Shown here in pieces: positions 33,481 to 42,673 of a DNA stretch of 64,000 bases (the stretch's first letter is position 1; every line of letters starts with the position of its first letter). This DNA is from Suillus spraguei (taxonomy: Eukaryota > Basidiomycota > Agaricomycetes > Boletales > Suillaceae). The DNA lies in contig JABCPU010000144.1 of NCBI GenBank assembly GCA_016800925.1, forward strand, positions 62,001-126,000, given 5' to 3'. Both the position numbers and the translations under genes were made by a program. A model generated the notes under the pieces. That model made no database searches. It was given only the letters and a program-made list of their open reading frames with translations, and was not told where the DNA came from.

Positions 33481-33821
33481 AATGCCGCGTCTGTGGATTA
33501 TTAGGACATCGTCAAAAGAACTGTGCGGAATATCAGTGCAAGATTTGCAGATATTGGTCGCCCACTCATTTATCCCTCTTCTGCCCCAACCGAGTTGGGC
33601 CTCCTCCCTTCGAGTTAACTTGGAAAGATGAGGGATTTTACGACGCACTTCGTGCTTGGGAAAAGCAACTTGACGATGAACGTATCCAGGCAGAAAAGAG
33701 AAGGGATTCTAAACGACGCGCTGGTCTGGAGGAAGCTAAGTACATGATGAGTGGATCCTTTGCTGATGAAGACTACGAATGGAGTGACGATCCCGTTTAC
33801 TATGCGAACCAAGATGAGTAA
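33477..33821 (+). CDS. FI-4 ORF4, double zinc-knuckle protein after pol
   Basis: A 114-aa intact frame opens directly with MKCRVCGLLGHRQKNC (CX2CX4HX4C), then CKICRYWSPTHLSLFC (CX2CX6HX4C), a conserved FELTWKDEGFYDALRAWEK block, a charged helix and an acidic C-terminus. The first motif is of the retroviral nucleocapsid type, which points to RNA or DNA binding, but Gag of this element already has its own knuckle. It ends 33 nt before the 3' LTR. FI-2 and FI-3 hold frameshifted versions. Confidence 0.75.
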   Translation: MKCRVCGLLGHRQKNCAEYQCKICRYWSPTHLSLFCPNRVGPPPFELTWKDEGFYDALRAWEKQLDDERIQAEKRRDSKRRAGLEEAKYMMSGSFADEDYEWSDDPVYYANQDE

Positions 33822-33854
33822 AAATCGGTGATTTTACATGTAAAAAGGGGGTAA

Positions 33855-34327
33855 TGTTACAATCGTACGTGCCCCTATTCATTTTCTACTTCATTTACCT
33901 TGTATATTACGTAACATGACTCTGACTCATATGCTCAACGCATCTGTACTATAGTTGCCTTCCTCCTTTGGATACGCACTTACGTTCTCACGCCTCTCTT
34001 GGTCTGTGCGCACATATTGGCCTATTTAAGCACATTGTATTACACTTGTATACTTCACTTTAATCTTACTGGGTTTTACCTGGAATCTCCTTCGCTTAGG
34101 TCTCCAACCTAAGTCGTCTTGAATCGTCTCTAAGTCTAAGCACTCCTTAGCCTTAGTCTCTATTCTCGTGGATACCTCTTTGACTTGTCATTGAGGCTGA
34201 ACCCTTGATCGTGCTCGGAACGCGTTCCTAGCACTTTCACCTTGTTCTCTTTTGAACATTGTAAGACTCCCAGCAGACTGTCTGTGTCTTTTCACTGTCG
34301 CTGGTGACGCCACCCTAGTTCGTAACA
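33855..34327 (+). repeat. 3' LTR of FI-4
   Basis: It is preceded by AAAAAGGGGGTAA. It is almost identical to the 5' LTR up to the TATA box, then differs sharply over about 30 bp before the conserved ACTTTAATCTT. Confidence 0.95.
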
Positions 34328-34359
34328 ATATGTGTAGATTGGGTGTCTGGATGTCCATG

Positions 34360-34537
34360 GATTGGATCTGATCTAGACCTGAATGTATGGTATATGACAG
34401 GGATAGGGAAAGTGTTTCAGCAGTCCAATTGATAAGTGGATTCATGGCGTGCAGCCAGGGAATCCCTAATAGGATTTGATCACAACATCCAAGTTTAGTG
34501 ATATTGAACTTTCCATACATGGTTTGTTCATCGATTT
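34360..34537 (-). pseudogene. FI-5 protease C-terminal part
   Basis: It encodes [20 protein letters not shown] and PWLHAMNPLINW, matching the end of the family I protease. It is separated from its N-terminal half by the element at 34538-35111. Confidence 0.7.
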
Positions 34538-35111
34538 GTAAGGTAGACGACATTGAAATTCAACCACATTTTGAGAGGCCATTTTGCACAACTTATTGCA
34601 CTTTCCTCATCAACTTTCCAGACATTCTTTTTGCACCAATCTGTTCCTATGACCTCTCTAGATAGATTGATGGTCTCAAATTTTCTCAAAACTAGAATTT
34701 GAGAGACTTATTTCCGCTTTTTCCATTTCTTGTATTTCATCTCCAAATACATTTCTGATGTTATAGGTAGAAAATAAAATATTTGCCCTGTAGATTTGAC
34801 CACATCACATGACTCCAAGCTAACCATATATGGTAATTTACATAACATGTGACTTAAAGGTCAGCATTACTGGCTGGTAGTCAGTTGTAATTATACCACT
34901 TTGATACTCTAAATACTATTTACTACATGGTTTTACAAGTGTAGTTGTATTATAAAAATTAATCTGATCAAATGCTATTTTTTTCAATGTTGTCAAAGTG
35001 ATTTTCAAAGCACATATGTAGTTTTGAAATTTCAAGCTTTGAGATTTGGCTGTGGGAACGTCACGTGATCATGTGAGAGCAGTGGTTGAATTTCAATGTT
35101 GTCTACCTTAC
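34538..35111. mobile_element. 574-bp MITE-like element with ~30-bp terminal inverted repeats
   Basis: The left end GTAAGGTAGACGACATTGAA and the right end (reverse complement GTAAGGTAGACAACATTGAA) match over about 30 bp with one difference. The inside is AT-rich and non-coding. It precisely splits the FI-5 protease reading frame. The flanks CGATTT and TACCAA show no clear target duplication. Confidence 0.8.
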
Positions 35112-35460
35112 TACCAATAGGCAGTAGTGGGTTATTGGTCCTCCCTTGATTAGAGTCCCATCTGCTGTTGTTACGCGAAAAGGCATTTTTAGGCATTGTC
35201 ATGTAATTTTATGGAGATTTACAAACTCCTTGGAGATGAATGTTCCAGCTGCTCCAGAATCTATGACAGCGGTGGTTTTGACAGATTTCAAATGAGTGCG
35301 AGAGAAAAGGGTAATGGGAACCGAAGTTTCTTTCATTCACCTACAGCTCATACAAGTCTTAGTAATACATTGGGAGAAACATACATCGATTTCTTGTTTC
35401 CCCAAGCTAAAAATCCTCTATCAAGCGGCACACTGTCTTTTCATCATCATTTTCTTTAGG
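35112..35460 (-). pseudogene. FI-5 protease N-terminal part
   Basis: The minus strand encodes [24 protein letters not shown] sequence near 35225-35290 with the DSG catalytic motif. It follows Gag after a stop and frame change near 35430-35480. Confidence 0.65.
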
Positions 35461-35481
35461 AAGTTCCTTGATCTCCACCTG

Positions 35482-36249
35482 TCAAAGTGGAGTCTTCTTC
35501 TTTTTTTCAAGACAACTACCAAAATGATGTCCAGTTTTGTGGCATCCAAAGCACTGACCTTTTATCATGCATTCAGATTGTTCCACATCAGAGATACGAT
35601 CTACCTCCATAGCATCTTTATCTATGGAGCTCACATTGCGATGGCTTCCAAAGTTATTCTTCTTCTGCTGCGGATGGCGAGAGGTTATGCTCTTCAATTG
35701 AGTGTAGTTGTTGTTGAGTGTAATGCAAAGCTTCATGGTTTGGTTGAATGATGTGAGGGCAATACCAGTTTTGAAAAGACTGGTGAGAAGACCTTGATTA
35801 AGTCCATCGATCAAGAACTGCTTCATAGAAGAGTCATCAGAGACTTCTGCTTGTTGACAAAGGGCTTGGAAGTAGGCAATGTACATTTGAAGGTCTCCAC
35901 CTTGCTCAAGCTTAGCCATGGCTGTTTCTTCCAGATCAACGGCTTCAAAATTCTCATTAAACTCTTTTAAGAAGTCAGCCCAGGTTCCATATCCAATGGT
36001 TATACTGGCTGTGTTCTTATTGTTGGGATCTTGAGCACTTTTCATAAACTCTTGCACCCAGCTTCCGGCATTGCCTTCGTTCATGAATGAGGTCACAAAG
36101 ATAATCTTCGACTTGTCGGTTGTGTAGATTTGATCATTGAGATCGAGGTATGCTTCGCACGCAATAAGGAAATGTTCAGCTTTGTCACGATAACCATCAA
36201 AGTCGGGGGGATGTGCGATCTTTATCTCAGTGGGTTTCAATGCAGGCAT
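35482..36249 (-). CDS. gag: FI-5 Gag, open frame
   Basis: A 255-aa uninterrupted frame begins MPALKPTEIKIAHPPDFDGY. The capsid core has YTTDKSKIIFVTSFMNEGNA and GDLQMYIAYFQALCQQAEV, corresponding to the same motifs in the other family I copies. A zinc knuckle CFGCHKTGHHFGSC lies near the C-terminus (about residue 232-245). The intact frame in an otherwise truncated element is notable but may be chance. The start is the first ATG, about 120 nt after the primer site. Confidence 0.85.
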   Translation of the reverse strand: MPALKPTEIKIAHPPDFDGYRDKAEHFLIACEAYLDLNDQIYTTDKSKIIFVTSFMNEGNAGSWVQEFMKSAQDPNNKNTASITIGYGTWADFLKEFNENFEAVDLEETAMAKLEQGGDLQMYIAYFQALCQQAEVSDDSSMKQFLIDGLNQGLLTSLFKTGIALTSFNQTMKLCITLNNNYTQLKSITSRHPQQKKNNFGSHRNVSSIDKDAMEVDRISDVEQSECMIKGQCFGCHKTGHHFGSCLEKKKKTPL

Positions 36250-36378
36250 GGATATGATGTCTTCTTTGCTGCAGGGATGCCTCTAGTCTGAGTGAATACT
36301 ATGTGAGGGCTTTTGGGTCAATTTAGATCTGGGATCTACGCTCACGAATGTGTGCATTTGAAAATGACTTTAATCTTT

Positions 36379-36851
36379 TGTTACAAACTGGGGTGGTGTC
36401 ACCAACAACAGTGAAAAGACACAGTCAGTCTGTTGGGAGGTTATACTGCATTCAAAGGAGAACAAGGACAGCAAGTACAAGGAAGGTTCCCAGTATGAGC
36501 GAAGGTTCAGTCTAAGAGTTGCAACTCAAAGACAATTGAGAATAATGACCAAGGCTAAGGAGTGCTTAGACTTAGAGATGATTTGGACAACTTAGGTTGG
36601 AGGCCTAAGCCAAGGATATTCCAGGTAAAACCCAGTAAGATTAAAGTAAAGTATACAAGTGTAGTACAACATGCTTAAATAAGCCAATATGTGCACACAG
36701 GCCAAGGGAGACGTGAGAATGTAAGTGCATATCCTAAAGAGGAAGGCAACTATAGTACAGACACGTTGAGCATATAAGTCAAGAGATGTATCACATGATA
36801 TACAAGGTAAGAACAGAAGAAAAATGAATAGGGGCACATACAATTGTAACA
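36379..36851 (-). repeat. 5' LTR of FI-5
   Basis: Borders are TGTTACAAACTGGGG and ACAATTGTAACA. The adjoining ACTTTAATCTT (36367-36377) is the self-priming site with the same one-base gap as in the other copies. Confidence 0.85.
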
Positions 36852-37350
36852 GTTGTTAAGGCCTGGACTTGCTGCTCTATATGAAAAGATGAAAGGAAAG
36901 ACACAATCTAAAGCCCTATTTGGCTTAATTGAAGAATTGTTTCCAAGATACTGTGGGCAGCCGAGCATCTTGAATGGTCAAATGGAGTTTATCTCCTCAA
37001 GTCCGTGTCTTGGAACTTATTTGAAGTCACGTCTGCACCAGACATATTGCGTGTCTATTGTGATGCCTCTGAGTGGGGATGGGATTTTGGTATCCTTCAT
37101 TGAATTTAGGGTTTTACTCTGATCTTCCAGCCCATCCACTGATTTCGAATATCTTCTATTATGAAGCATTATGCATCACTTCAGCAATTCACAATGCACT
37201 CTCTCGTATCAAGCCTGGACATCACCTAGCTGTCTTTACTGACAGTCTAGATACTGTTGCCATATTTAACTCCCTTTCGGGGAATTTCGGATACAACCAA
37301 TTGCTTATTTTTTTTGTCGACCTCATCCTTGTGACTTCAATTGACTTTCG
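36852..37350 (+). pseudogene. RNase H region of the YR retroelement, N-terminal part
   Basis: The frames encode LRPGLAALYEKMKGK (connection region), then after a frame change MGMGFWYPSLNLGFYSDLPA, YYEALCITSAIHNALSRI and LAVFTDSLDTVAIFNSLS, an RNase H-like fold with the FTD acidic residue, and FVDLILVTSIDFR. The chain is cut at 37350 and picks up at 39286 with VFHIAGDRNKVADHLS. Known YR elements of mushroom fungi carry this domain before the recombinase. Confidence 0.65.
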
Positions 37351-39283
37351 GTGTAAAGATACAACCTAACCTGGGCTGTAGATAAACTACCTCCTAAGTT
37401 AGTATGTGTGGTCTTGCGCTCCATCTAGTCTGCTTCACTTGTGAAACAAGAGCATTCGACCCTAAAGGGGGATCCCTGTTAGTATGGTCAAGTTCAAGTC
37501 AAACCAATGTGTGAATGTAGCGTCGTAGTCAGCAGTAAGTTGCCGCAGTCAGTGGTGATGCTGCCAGAACTAGCATAGTAAGTAGTGGTACTAGCGTCAT
37601 TGGAACAAAGTCAGTAATAGTAGCATCAAGCGAGCGGTGATGAGCAATAATATCAGCGGTAGTGGTAAGGTTGCAAGCGGTGCAAAGAAACAGTAAAGAA
37701 GGCTGCGGTACTTTCAGCAGTAAAGTAGCGGTGCATGAGAAGTTCAGTCAAAATAGCAATCAAGAGTCCAGCGGTATGCCAGCGGTAACGGTGAAAGAGC
37801 GTGATTGATTAACAAGTGGTAAAGAACTTTAAAGACTAAGTCTACTACTGGGTGGTTCCAGAGCTAGACAATAATCCTGACCTATAGTACGTGCAATGGG
37901 GTAAAATCAGGTACTGTATTGTGCGGGGTATGTGGTGCTTATATCCTAAATTGTATGTATTCGGTGTAACGAACATATTGGTGCTGGGCTTAAAACCTCA
38001 TATTTTGACACTCGTCTCACGTCTACAGGAGTTACCACTTGTCCATGGCTGTCTTACCCCTTTAGCAGTACCGGCGGCATCCCATGCTTACCGCACACCA
38101 TACCAACTGCTGCACCTCATTCCATGAACCGATGTCCTTCCATGTCCTTGCCGCATCCACATAGCTCCATTTGGTGCGTAGTTTGTTTTCTGTTTGTTAT
38201 CACTGATTCCACGGCAAGCCTTATTACATGTTGCCTCATGCTGCAGCGCCTCGTGCTATGTTTACTTATGGCGGTTACTACACCCTAGCGCTACTGATCT
38301 CACCTAGAGTATTCCGAGTACATATGATTTAGGATATAAGCACCGCGTACCCCGCACGATACAGGTACCTGATTTTACACCATTGTACGTACTATAGGTC
38401 AGGATTATTGTCTAGCTCTGGATCAACCCAGTAGTGGACCTAGTCTTTAAAGTTTCCTTATCGCTCGTTAATACATCACGCTCGTTCTCCATTACCACTG
38501 GCATACCACTGGACTTTTGACTGTTACTTTGACTGAACTTCTCATGCACCGCTACTTTACCGCTGAAAGTACCATGGACTTCTTTACTGTTTCCTTGCAC
38601 CACTCGCAACCTTACTGCTACTGCTGAGACCACCACTCGACATCACTCGCTCAACGCAACTGTTACTGACCTTATCTCGACCACGGAAGCACCGCTACAC
38701 ATGACACTAGTTCTGGCAGTATCATCGCTGACCGCGGCAACTTACCACTGACCACGATGCTTGTTTCGCACATAAGTCAGACTCGAACTTGACCATACTA
38801 ATAGGCATCCCCCTTTAGGGTTGAATGCTCTTGTTCTCACAAGTGAAGCAGACTAGATGGAGCGCAAGACTCACATACTAGTTTAGGCAGTGGTTTATCT
38901 ACAGCCCAAGCTAGGTTGTATCTTTACATCGGAATGCTCTAGGCGAGATCAGTAGCGCTCAAGTACAGTAACTGCTGTATGTAAACATAGTGCGAGGCGG
39001 CTGCGGCACGAGGTGACATGTAATAGGACTTGCCGTGGAATCAGTGATAATGAACATAAAACAAACAATGCACCATATGGAGCTATGCGGACGCAGCAAG
39101 GACATGGGAGGACATCGGTACATGGAATGTGGTGCGGCAATCGGTATGGTGTGCGGTAAGCATGGGACGCCGCCAGAAGTGCTAAAGGGGTAAGATGGCC
39201 ATGGACAAGTGGTAACTCCTATAGACATGAGACGAGTGTCAAAAGATAGAGTTTTAAGCCTAGCACCAATATGTTCATTACAT
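37351..39283 (+). mobile_element. CG-targeting element copy 2, containing copy 3
   Basis: The outer element consists of 37351-37963 and 38932-39283 (965 bp together), starts GTGTAAAG and ends TTACAT. CG flanks it at 37349-37350 and 39284-39285 in an RNase H frame that reads through if the insert is removed. Its left half matches copy 1 at 7951. Sequence inside is rich in GCGGTRA motifs and non-coding. Confidence 0.8.
37964..38929 (-). mobile_element. CG-targeting element copy 3, nested in copy 2
   Basis: This 966-bp element lies in inverse orientation inside copy 2. It starts GTGTAACG on the plus strand and ends TTACAT, with CG at 37962-37963 and 38930-38931. Its left part (37964-38317) is the reverse complement of 38932-39283, and its right part (38318-38929) of 37351-37963. 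The whole stretch therefore reads A-B-A'-B'. Confidence 0.8.
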
Positions 39284-39370
39284 CGAGTCTTCCATATTGC
39301 AGGAGATAGAAACAAGGTAGCTGATCATTTATCATGCAATAAAGCTAAGGAGGCTTTAGAGTGCATGCCA
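39284..39370 (+). pseudogene. RNase H C-terminal remnant
   Basis: It encodes VFHIAGDRNKVADHLSCNKA, the HxAG...N.VAD.LS end of RNase H in YR elements, and continues the frame cut at 37350. A stop follows shortly. Confidence 0.65.
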
Positions 39371-39399
39371 AACTTGTGAATACTTCCCTTTGAACCCCC

Positions 39400-40758
39400 T
39401 TGCAATGTGCTGGGGGAGGACAAAAAATGACTCCTAGGTTATGCGAGGCCAAGCAGCCCATTCGGGAAGCTTGGTCGATTGAGAGACTTGCTCACGAGTG
39501 GTCGATCAATTTAGGAATGTCTCTTGAATGCACAACTAAACACACTTGCACCTCAGCACTCAATTCCTATTGTACTTTTTGCAACCTCCATCACTTTCCT
39601 ATGGAACCAACAACCAATACTCTATCCTACTTTGTAACCTTCATGGCAGATCGTATAAACCCATGCTCTGTCGACAATTCTCTGTCTGGTATTTTTAGTC
39701 AACTAGAAGAGTTCTACCCAATAGTACACGAGGTTCATAGATTGCATTTGGTTGCACAAACTCTGAGAGGAGCAAAATGGAGATATGGAGTTCCAGTCAA
39801 GTGGAAGCTTCCACTTACTCGAGCAGACCTTGGGCATGTGGTTGATAGTTTTAAAAACCCAACCCATGATGATAAGCTCTTCATGGTCCTTCTTCTAGAT
39901 GGCTTTCATGGTCTTCTACAGCTTGGAGAGCTAGTTTGGCCAGATAACCCACAACTTCAACTTCGTCGAAAGCTTACTCTTCGAACCTCCATTATCATGG
40001 ATCCCACTAAACACTCCTTTGTACTTCAGACTCATAAAGTCGACCCGCAATTTGAGGGTGTGACTATCGTCATTCAACATTCCATTACACATCCCAACCC
40101 ACATCAGGCTTTCACGACTTATCTTACATCACGAGATTCTCTCTTTCCTTTCCATTCAACTCTCTGGCTGCGATCTAGTGGTGAAGTACCCACTAGAACA
40201 TGGTTTATTGGTCGATTACGCAAATTCTTCCTGTCTTCAATCACGGGTCATTCCATGCGTGCTGGAGGCGCTACTTCTCTTGCAGCAGCTGGAGTCCCTG
40301 CAATGGAAGTTCAAGCTATTGGTCGCTGGTCTTCGGATTCTTTTCACTCATATATTCGAAAAAATCCTACCTTGCTTCATGCTTTAATATTATATTTAAT
40401 GGTTGGTCTGCACGTGATGGGCGTGATCCATTTGCGCCTATCAGTTAATTCCATTCCGTGTCGTATAAGATATGTGGTCTTTTTTCTTGCTTCACTCAAT
40501 TTTTCGTACTTATTTTATTTTTATTCTATCACCCCTCCCCTTTCACACATAACACACATTACGGCTTGTTTCACGCGCTTTCGCGCATCCCAGACCTGTT
40601 TTTTATCTCTATCTATAGTCTCCGCTGCTTTGTCTTTAACTAGTTCACCTATTCATCGGATTTTCCCGGACACGCGTCCGGGAAAATCCTCTTGCTGGCT
40701 AATCCTTGCTGGCCTGCGCTTCCGCGAGGTTAAGCGAGACCAATTAGTTTGTCAATAA
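39400..40758 (+). CDS. tyrosine recombinase of a DIRS/Ngaro-like element
   Basis: A 452-aa open frame starts at 39400. The likely domain begins near REAWSIERLAHEW (about residue 22) with an N-terminal SAM-like core-binding region, then the catalytic domain. The HxxR box reads HSMRAGGATSLAAAG and the nucleophile Tyr lies in SDSFHSYIRKNP. The first catalytic Arg, expected in the LLRLGEL motif, reads Gln here (LLQLGEL near 39920), which should inactivate it. Residues after about 345 are low in similarity to any recombinase and may be read-through. The enzyme would integrate a circular DNA intermediate by strand exchange. Confidence 0.75.
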   Translation: MQCAGGGQKMTPRLCEAKQPIREAWSIERLAHEWSINLGMSLECTTKHTCTSALNSYCTFCNLHHFPMEPTTNTLSYFVTFMADRINPCSVDNSLSGIFSQLEEFYPIVHEVHRLHLVAQTLRGAKWRYGVPVKWKLPLTRADLGHVVDSFKNPTHDDKLFMVLLLDGFHGLLQLGELVWPDNPQLQLRRKLTLRTSIIMDPTKHSFVLQTHKVDPQFEGVTIVIQHSITHPNPHQAFTTYLTSRDSLFPFHSTLWLRSSGEVPTRTWFIGRLRKFFLSSITGHSMRAGGATSLAAAGVPAMEVQAIGRWSSDSFHSYIRKNPTLLHALILYLMVGLHVMGVIHLRLSVNSIPCRIRYVVFFLASLNFSYLFYFYSITPPLSHITHITACFTRFRASQTCFLSLSIVSAALSLTSSPIHRIFPDTRPGKSSCWLILAGLRFREVKRDQLVCQ

Positions 40759-41081
40759 CATTTGAAGGTTGTTGCTTTGGTTTATAGTGGCTACATTGTG
40801 GACTGTTATGGAACATGCATAAATAGTCACAAGCAATTATGTACTAGTAGGCGCCACGGTAGCTATAAATGAACAAAATTGAGAAGTGCTGATATCCTCA
40901 GGGTTTCTTAAACATATCGTCTCTTGTTCGTCTATCGACCCTAGCATGGAAGAGTGGTACGTGAGATATATTCTAAGGCTGAGCTTCTCAAGATCAGAAC
41001 GATCTCATTATCTGCGATAATTATTACCCATCAAGATGAACAACGACAGCAAGCTGTGGTTGAAAGGAACACCTCTCAGTA
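40759..41081. other. non-coding gap between YR element and kinase genes
   Basis: I see no ORF, repeat or RNA gene here. It marks the change from transposon nest to host genes. Confidence 0.6.
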
Positions 41082-42600
41082 CTAAGTTAATCCCTGAAGC
41101 TCAGCTGCCACAAATTCAGCAGCTTCAAGACTCGATGGGCGGGAGAGAGGAAGGGACTCCCAACATCTTTTGAGAAATATTTGGTGGGATACCTCGAGCT
41201 TGGGAACGTTTGGATCATCCCGCATCGGTAGCCTTCCGCTCATCTGTGCAATGTTTACATGGAAGCTCTGCCTGAGCCACCAATAGGGCAGTCGCCCCAC
41301 TAGTATCTAGATGTAATAATCGAAATTACATACTTTACGGCAGATTATGCACTCACTTGAAGCATAATACAGCCAAGGGAATAGACATCGGAAGACTTCG
41401 TGGGCTGGACTTCTGTTTCATCTTCATCCGAAGAAAATAACTCCGGAGCAGCCCATCGTGCCGCGCTAGAGCTACCGACACTCTGTGTTGTGGATGTCTG
41501 CATATCCGTAGAGGAAGCAACTATAAGCGCAAGACCATAATCTGCCAAACAAGCTCTCCCGCTTTCGTCCATCAATACATTGGACTAATAAAACATCAGC
41601 CTGAGGCGTTCCTCGAAGATATTACCACGGCTCTTACACCAGTTAGATCACCATGTACAATATTTTGGGAGTGAACTATTCAAAACAACAGATTAGCGGG
41701 CCGGCAGTCGTCCGAAGAAAAAGAAAATACCAACGGTAGTAGAGTCCACTCGCTACATCATTTAGCTGTGTAATACATCATGAGAATGCCCAAGATGGTT
41801 GTTACCAAAACACGAACAAGGTGAAACCTGTCCCGTGGTGTAAGATACGAATATTGCAGGTTTAAGTACCCCGTTAGAGTTGCATTGCGCATCCAGGTAG
41901 TAACCACGGCCGGAAAGACACTGAACCCAGAAGTCATGCCGTAGGTGCAAACAATATTTCTGTGCTTAAGCTCAACCCAACGTCGACACTCCATAAGTAG
42001 CCTTCTTCGGAAAGAATCAGATTGTGATGTATGAAATCGACAAAGCGTTTTAACAGCGACCTGCAAGTCGTGGTAAGTCAATGTCTGTCGATAGTGGCGT
42101 GCATGTAATTTAACTGCACTTTTCCCAAATCTGCGGTACAGAGATGACATTGCCAAATGTCCCCAGAACTTCCGGCTTTTACCGGGAAAACATGAAGCCG
42201 ATCTATCTGGTCAACTAGATCACCCTCAAAGTCCTGGGGGATTTTCTTTTTTTCAAGGACAAAATGCGTGCTCGTGCTAGTACTGGCCTGTAAACTCTGA
42301 TGATTGATATTAACATCTCGACTGAAGACGGGATGGTCATTCCTGCACGATGACTATTAGCGTTTCGTTTATAAAGGTAAAATCACAGACATCTTCTCAA
42401 CATTGGCATCTATGTTCCCAGTATCGGCGTGCACAGACGCATGAGAGATAACATCTTCGTTCGGAATTAAGAACATGTCAGTGCTGCTTGGAGTATTCCC
42501 TTGTACGGTCGCAAGGTTTGTTGTACAGTCGCTCGAACTTCGGAGAGCTATATCACTTTCAGACCCCGCTGGATCAGTAATTTGTGCGGTAAGCCATTGA
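41082..42600 (-). CDS. protein kinase, TKL-like, with DYG instead of DFG
   Basis: Reading on the minus strand through short introns gives: an N-terminal exon (42390-42600), a degenerate Gly loop (AGSSGDIWQCHL near 42175-42150), the ATP-binding Lys in VAVKTLCRF, the helix-C Glu in ECRRWVELKHRNIV, the catalytic loop HGDLTGSNVLMDESG (split by an intron at about 41587-41630), DYG in place of DFG, the activation segment ARWAAPELF, DVYSLGCIMLQ, and a C-lobe end CWESLPLSRPSS. The stop is at 41082. HGDL, rather than HRDL, catalytic loops are common in the expanded mushroom TKL kinases. The gene is in tandem with a second kinase and probably arose by duplication. The 5' end is not fixed. Confidence 0.75.
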
Positions 42601-42673
42601 AACCAGGATTGTGCAGTACGACGTAAATTTGAATCAGGGTTGCTCCGGACTAAAATACCAGATCATTTTATTG

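Larger units (their letters stand above)
26728..34327 (+). mobile_element. family I Ty3/Gypsy copy FI-4, full length with ATATG duplication
   Basis: LTRs lie at 26728-27197 and 33855-34327. ATATG flanks both sides (26723-26727, 34328-34332). All parts of family I are present in order: primer site, gag with CCHC, protease, linker, RT, RNase H, integrase, chromodomain, ORF2, ORF3, ORF4 and purine tract. It is the best guide to the family layout. Single-base deletions break several ORFs. Confidence 0.95.
34333..36851 (-). mobile_element. family I related copy FI-5, 5' part only
   Basis: The minus strand holds a 5' LTR (36379-36851), a self-priming site (36367-36377), gag and protease up to about 34380. 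RT and everything downstream are missing; FI-4 inserted at its left end. A 574-bp TIR element interrupts the protease. Its gag differs enough from FI-2, FI-3 and FI-4 to be a separate subfamily. Confidence 0.8.
36852..40758 (+). mobile_element. DIRS/Ngaro-like retroelement, 3' part
   Basis: A plus-strand RT-RNase H tail (36852-37350 and 39284-39370) is followed by a tyrosine recombinase ORF (39400-40758). RT-RNase H next to a tyrosine recombinase is diagnostic for YR retroelements. The RT palm is missing because the left side is cut by FI-5. Two nested CG-targeting elements split the RNase H. The characteristic split direct or inverted repeats of this class were not found within the window. 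Confidence 0.7.

Noticed and set aside
37891..39315. Several ORFs within the nested CG elements
   Set aside because: They differ between copies, lack any motif and sit in inverted repeats. I see no transposase.
39400..40758. Crypton DNA transposon instead of a YR retroelement
   Set aside because: An RNase H end of the RT type immediately precedes the recombinase in the same orientation, which fits DIRS/Ngaro elements better than Cryptons.
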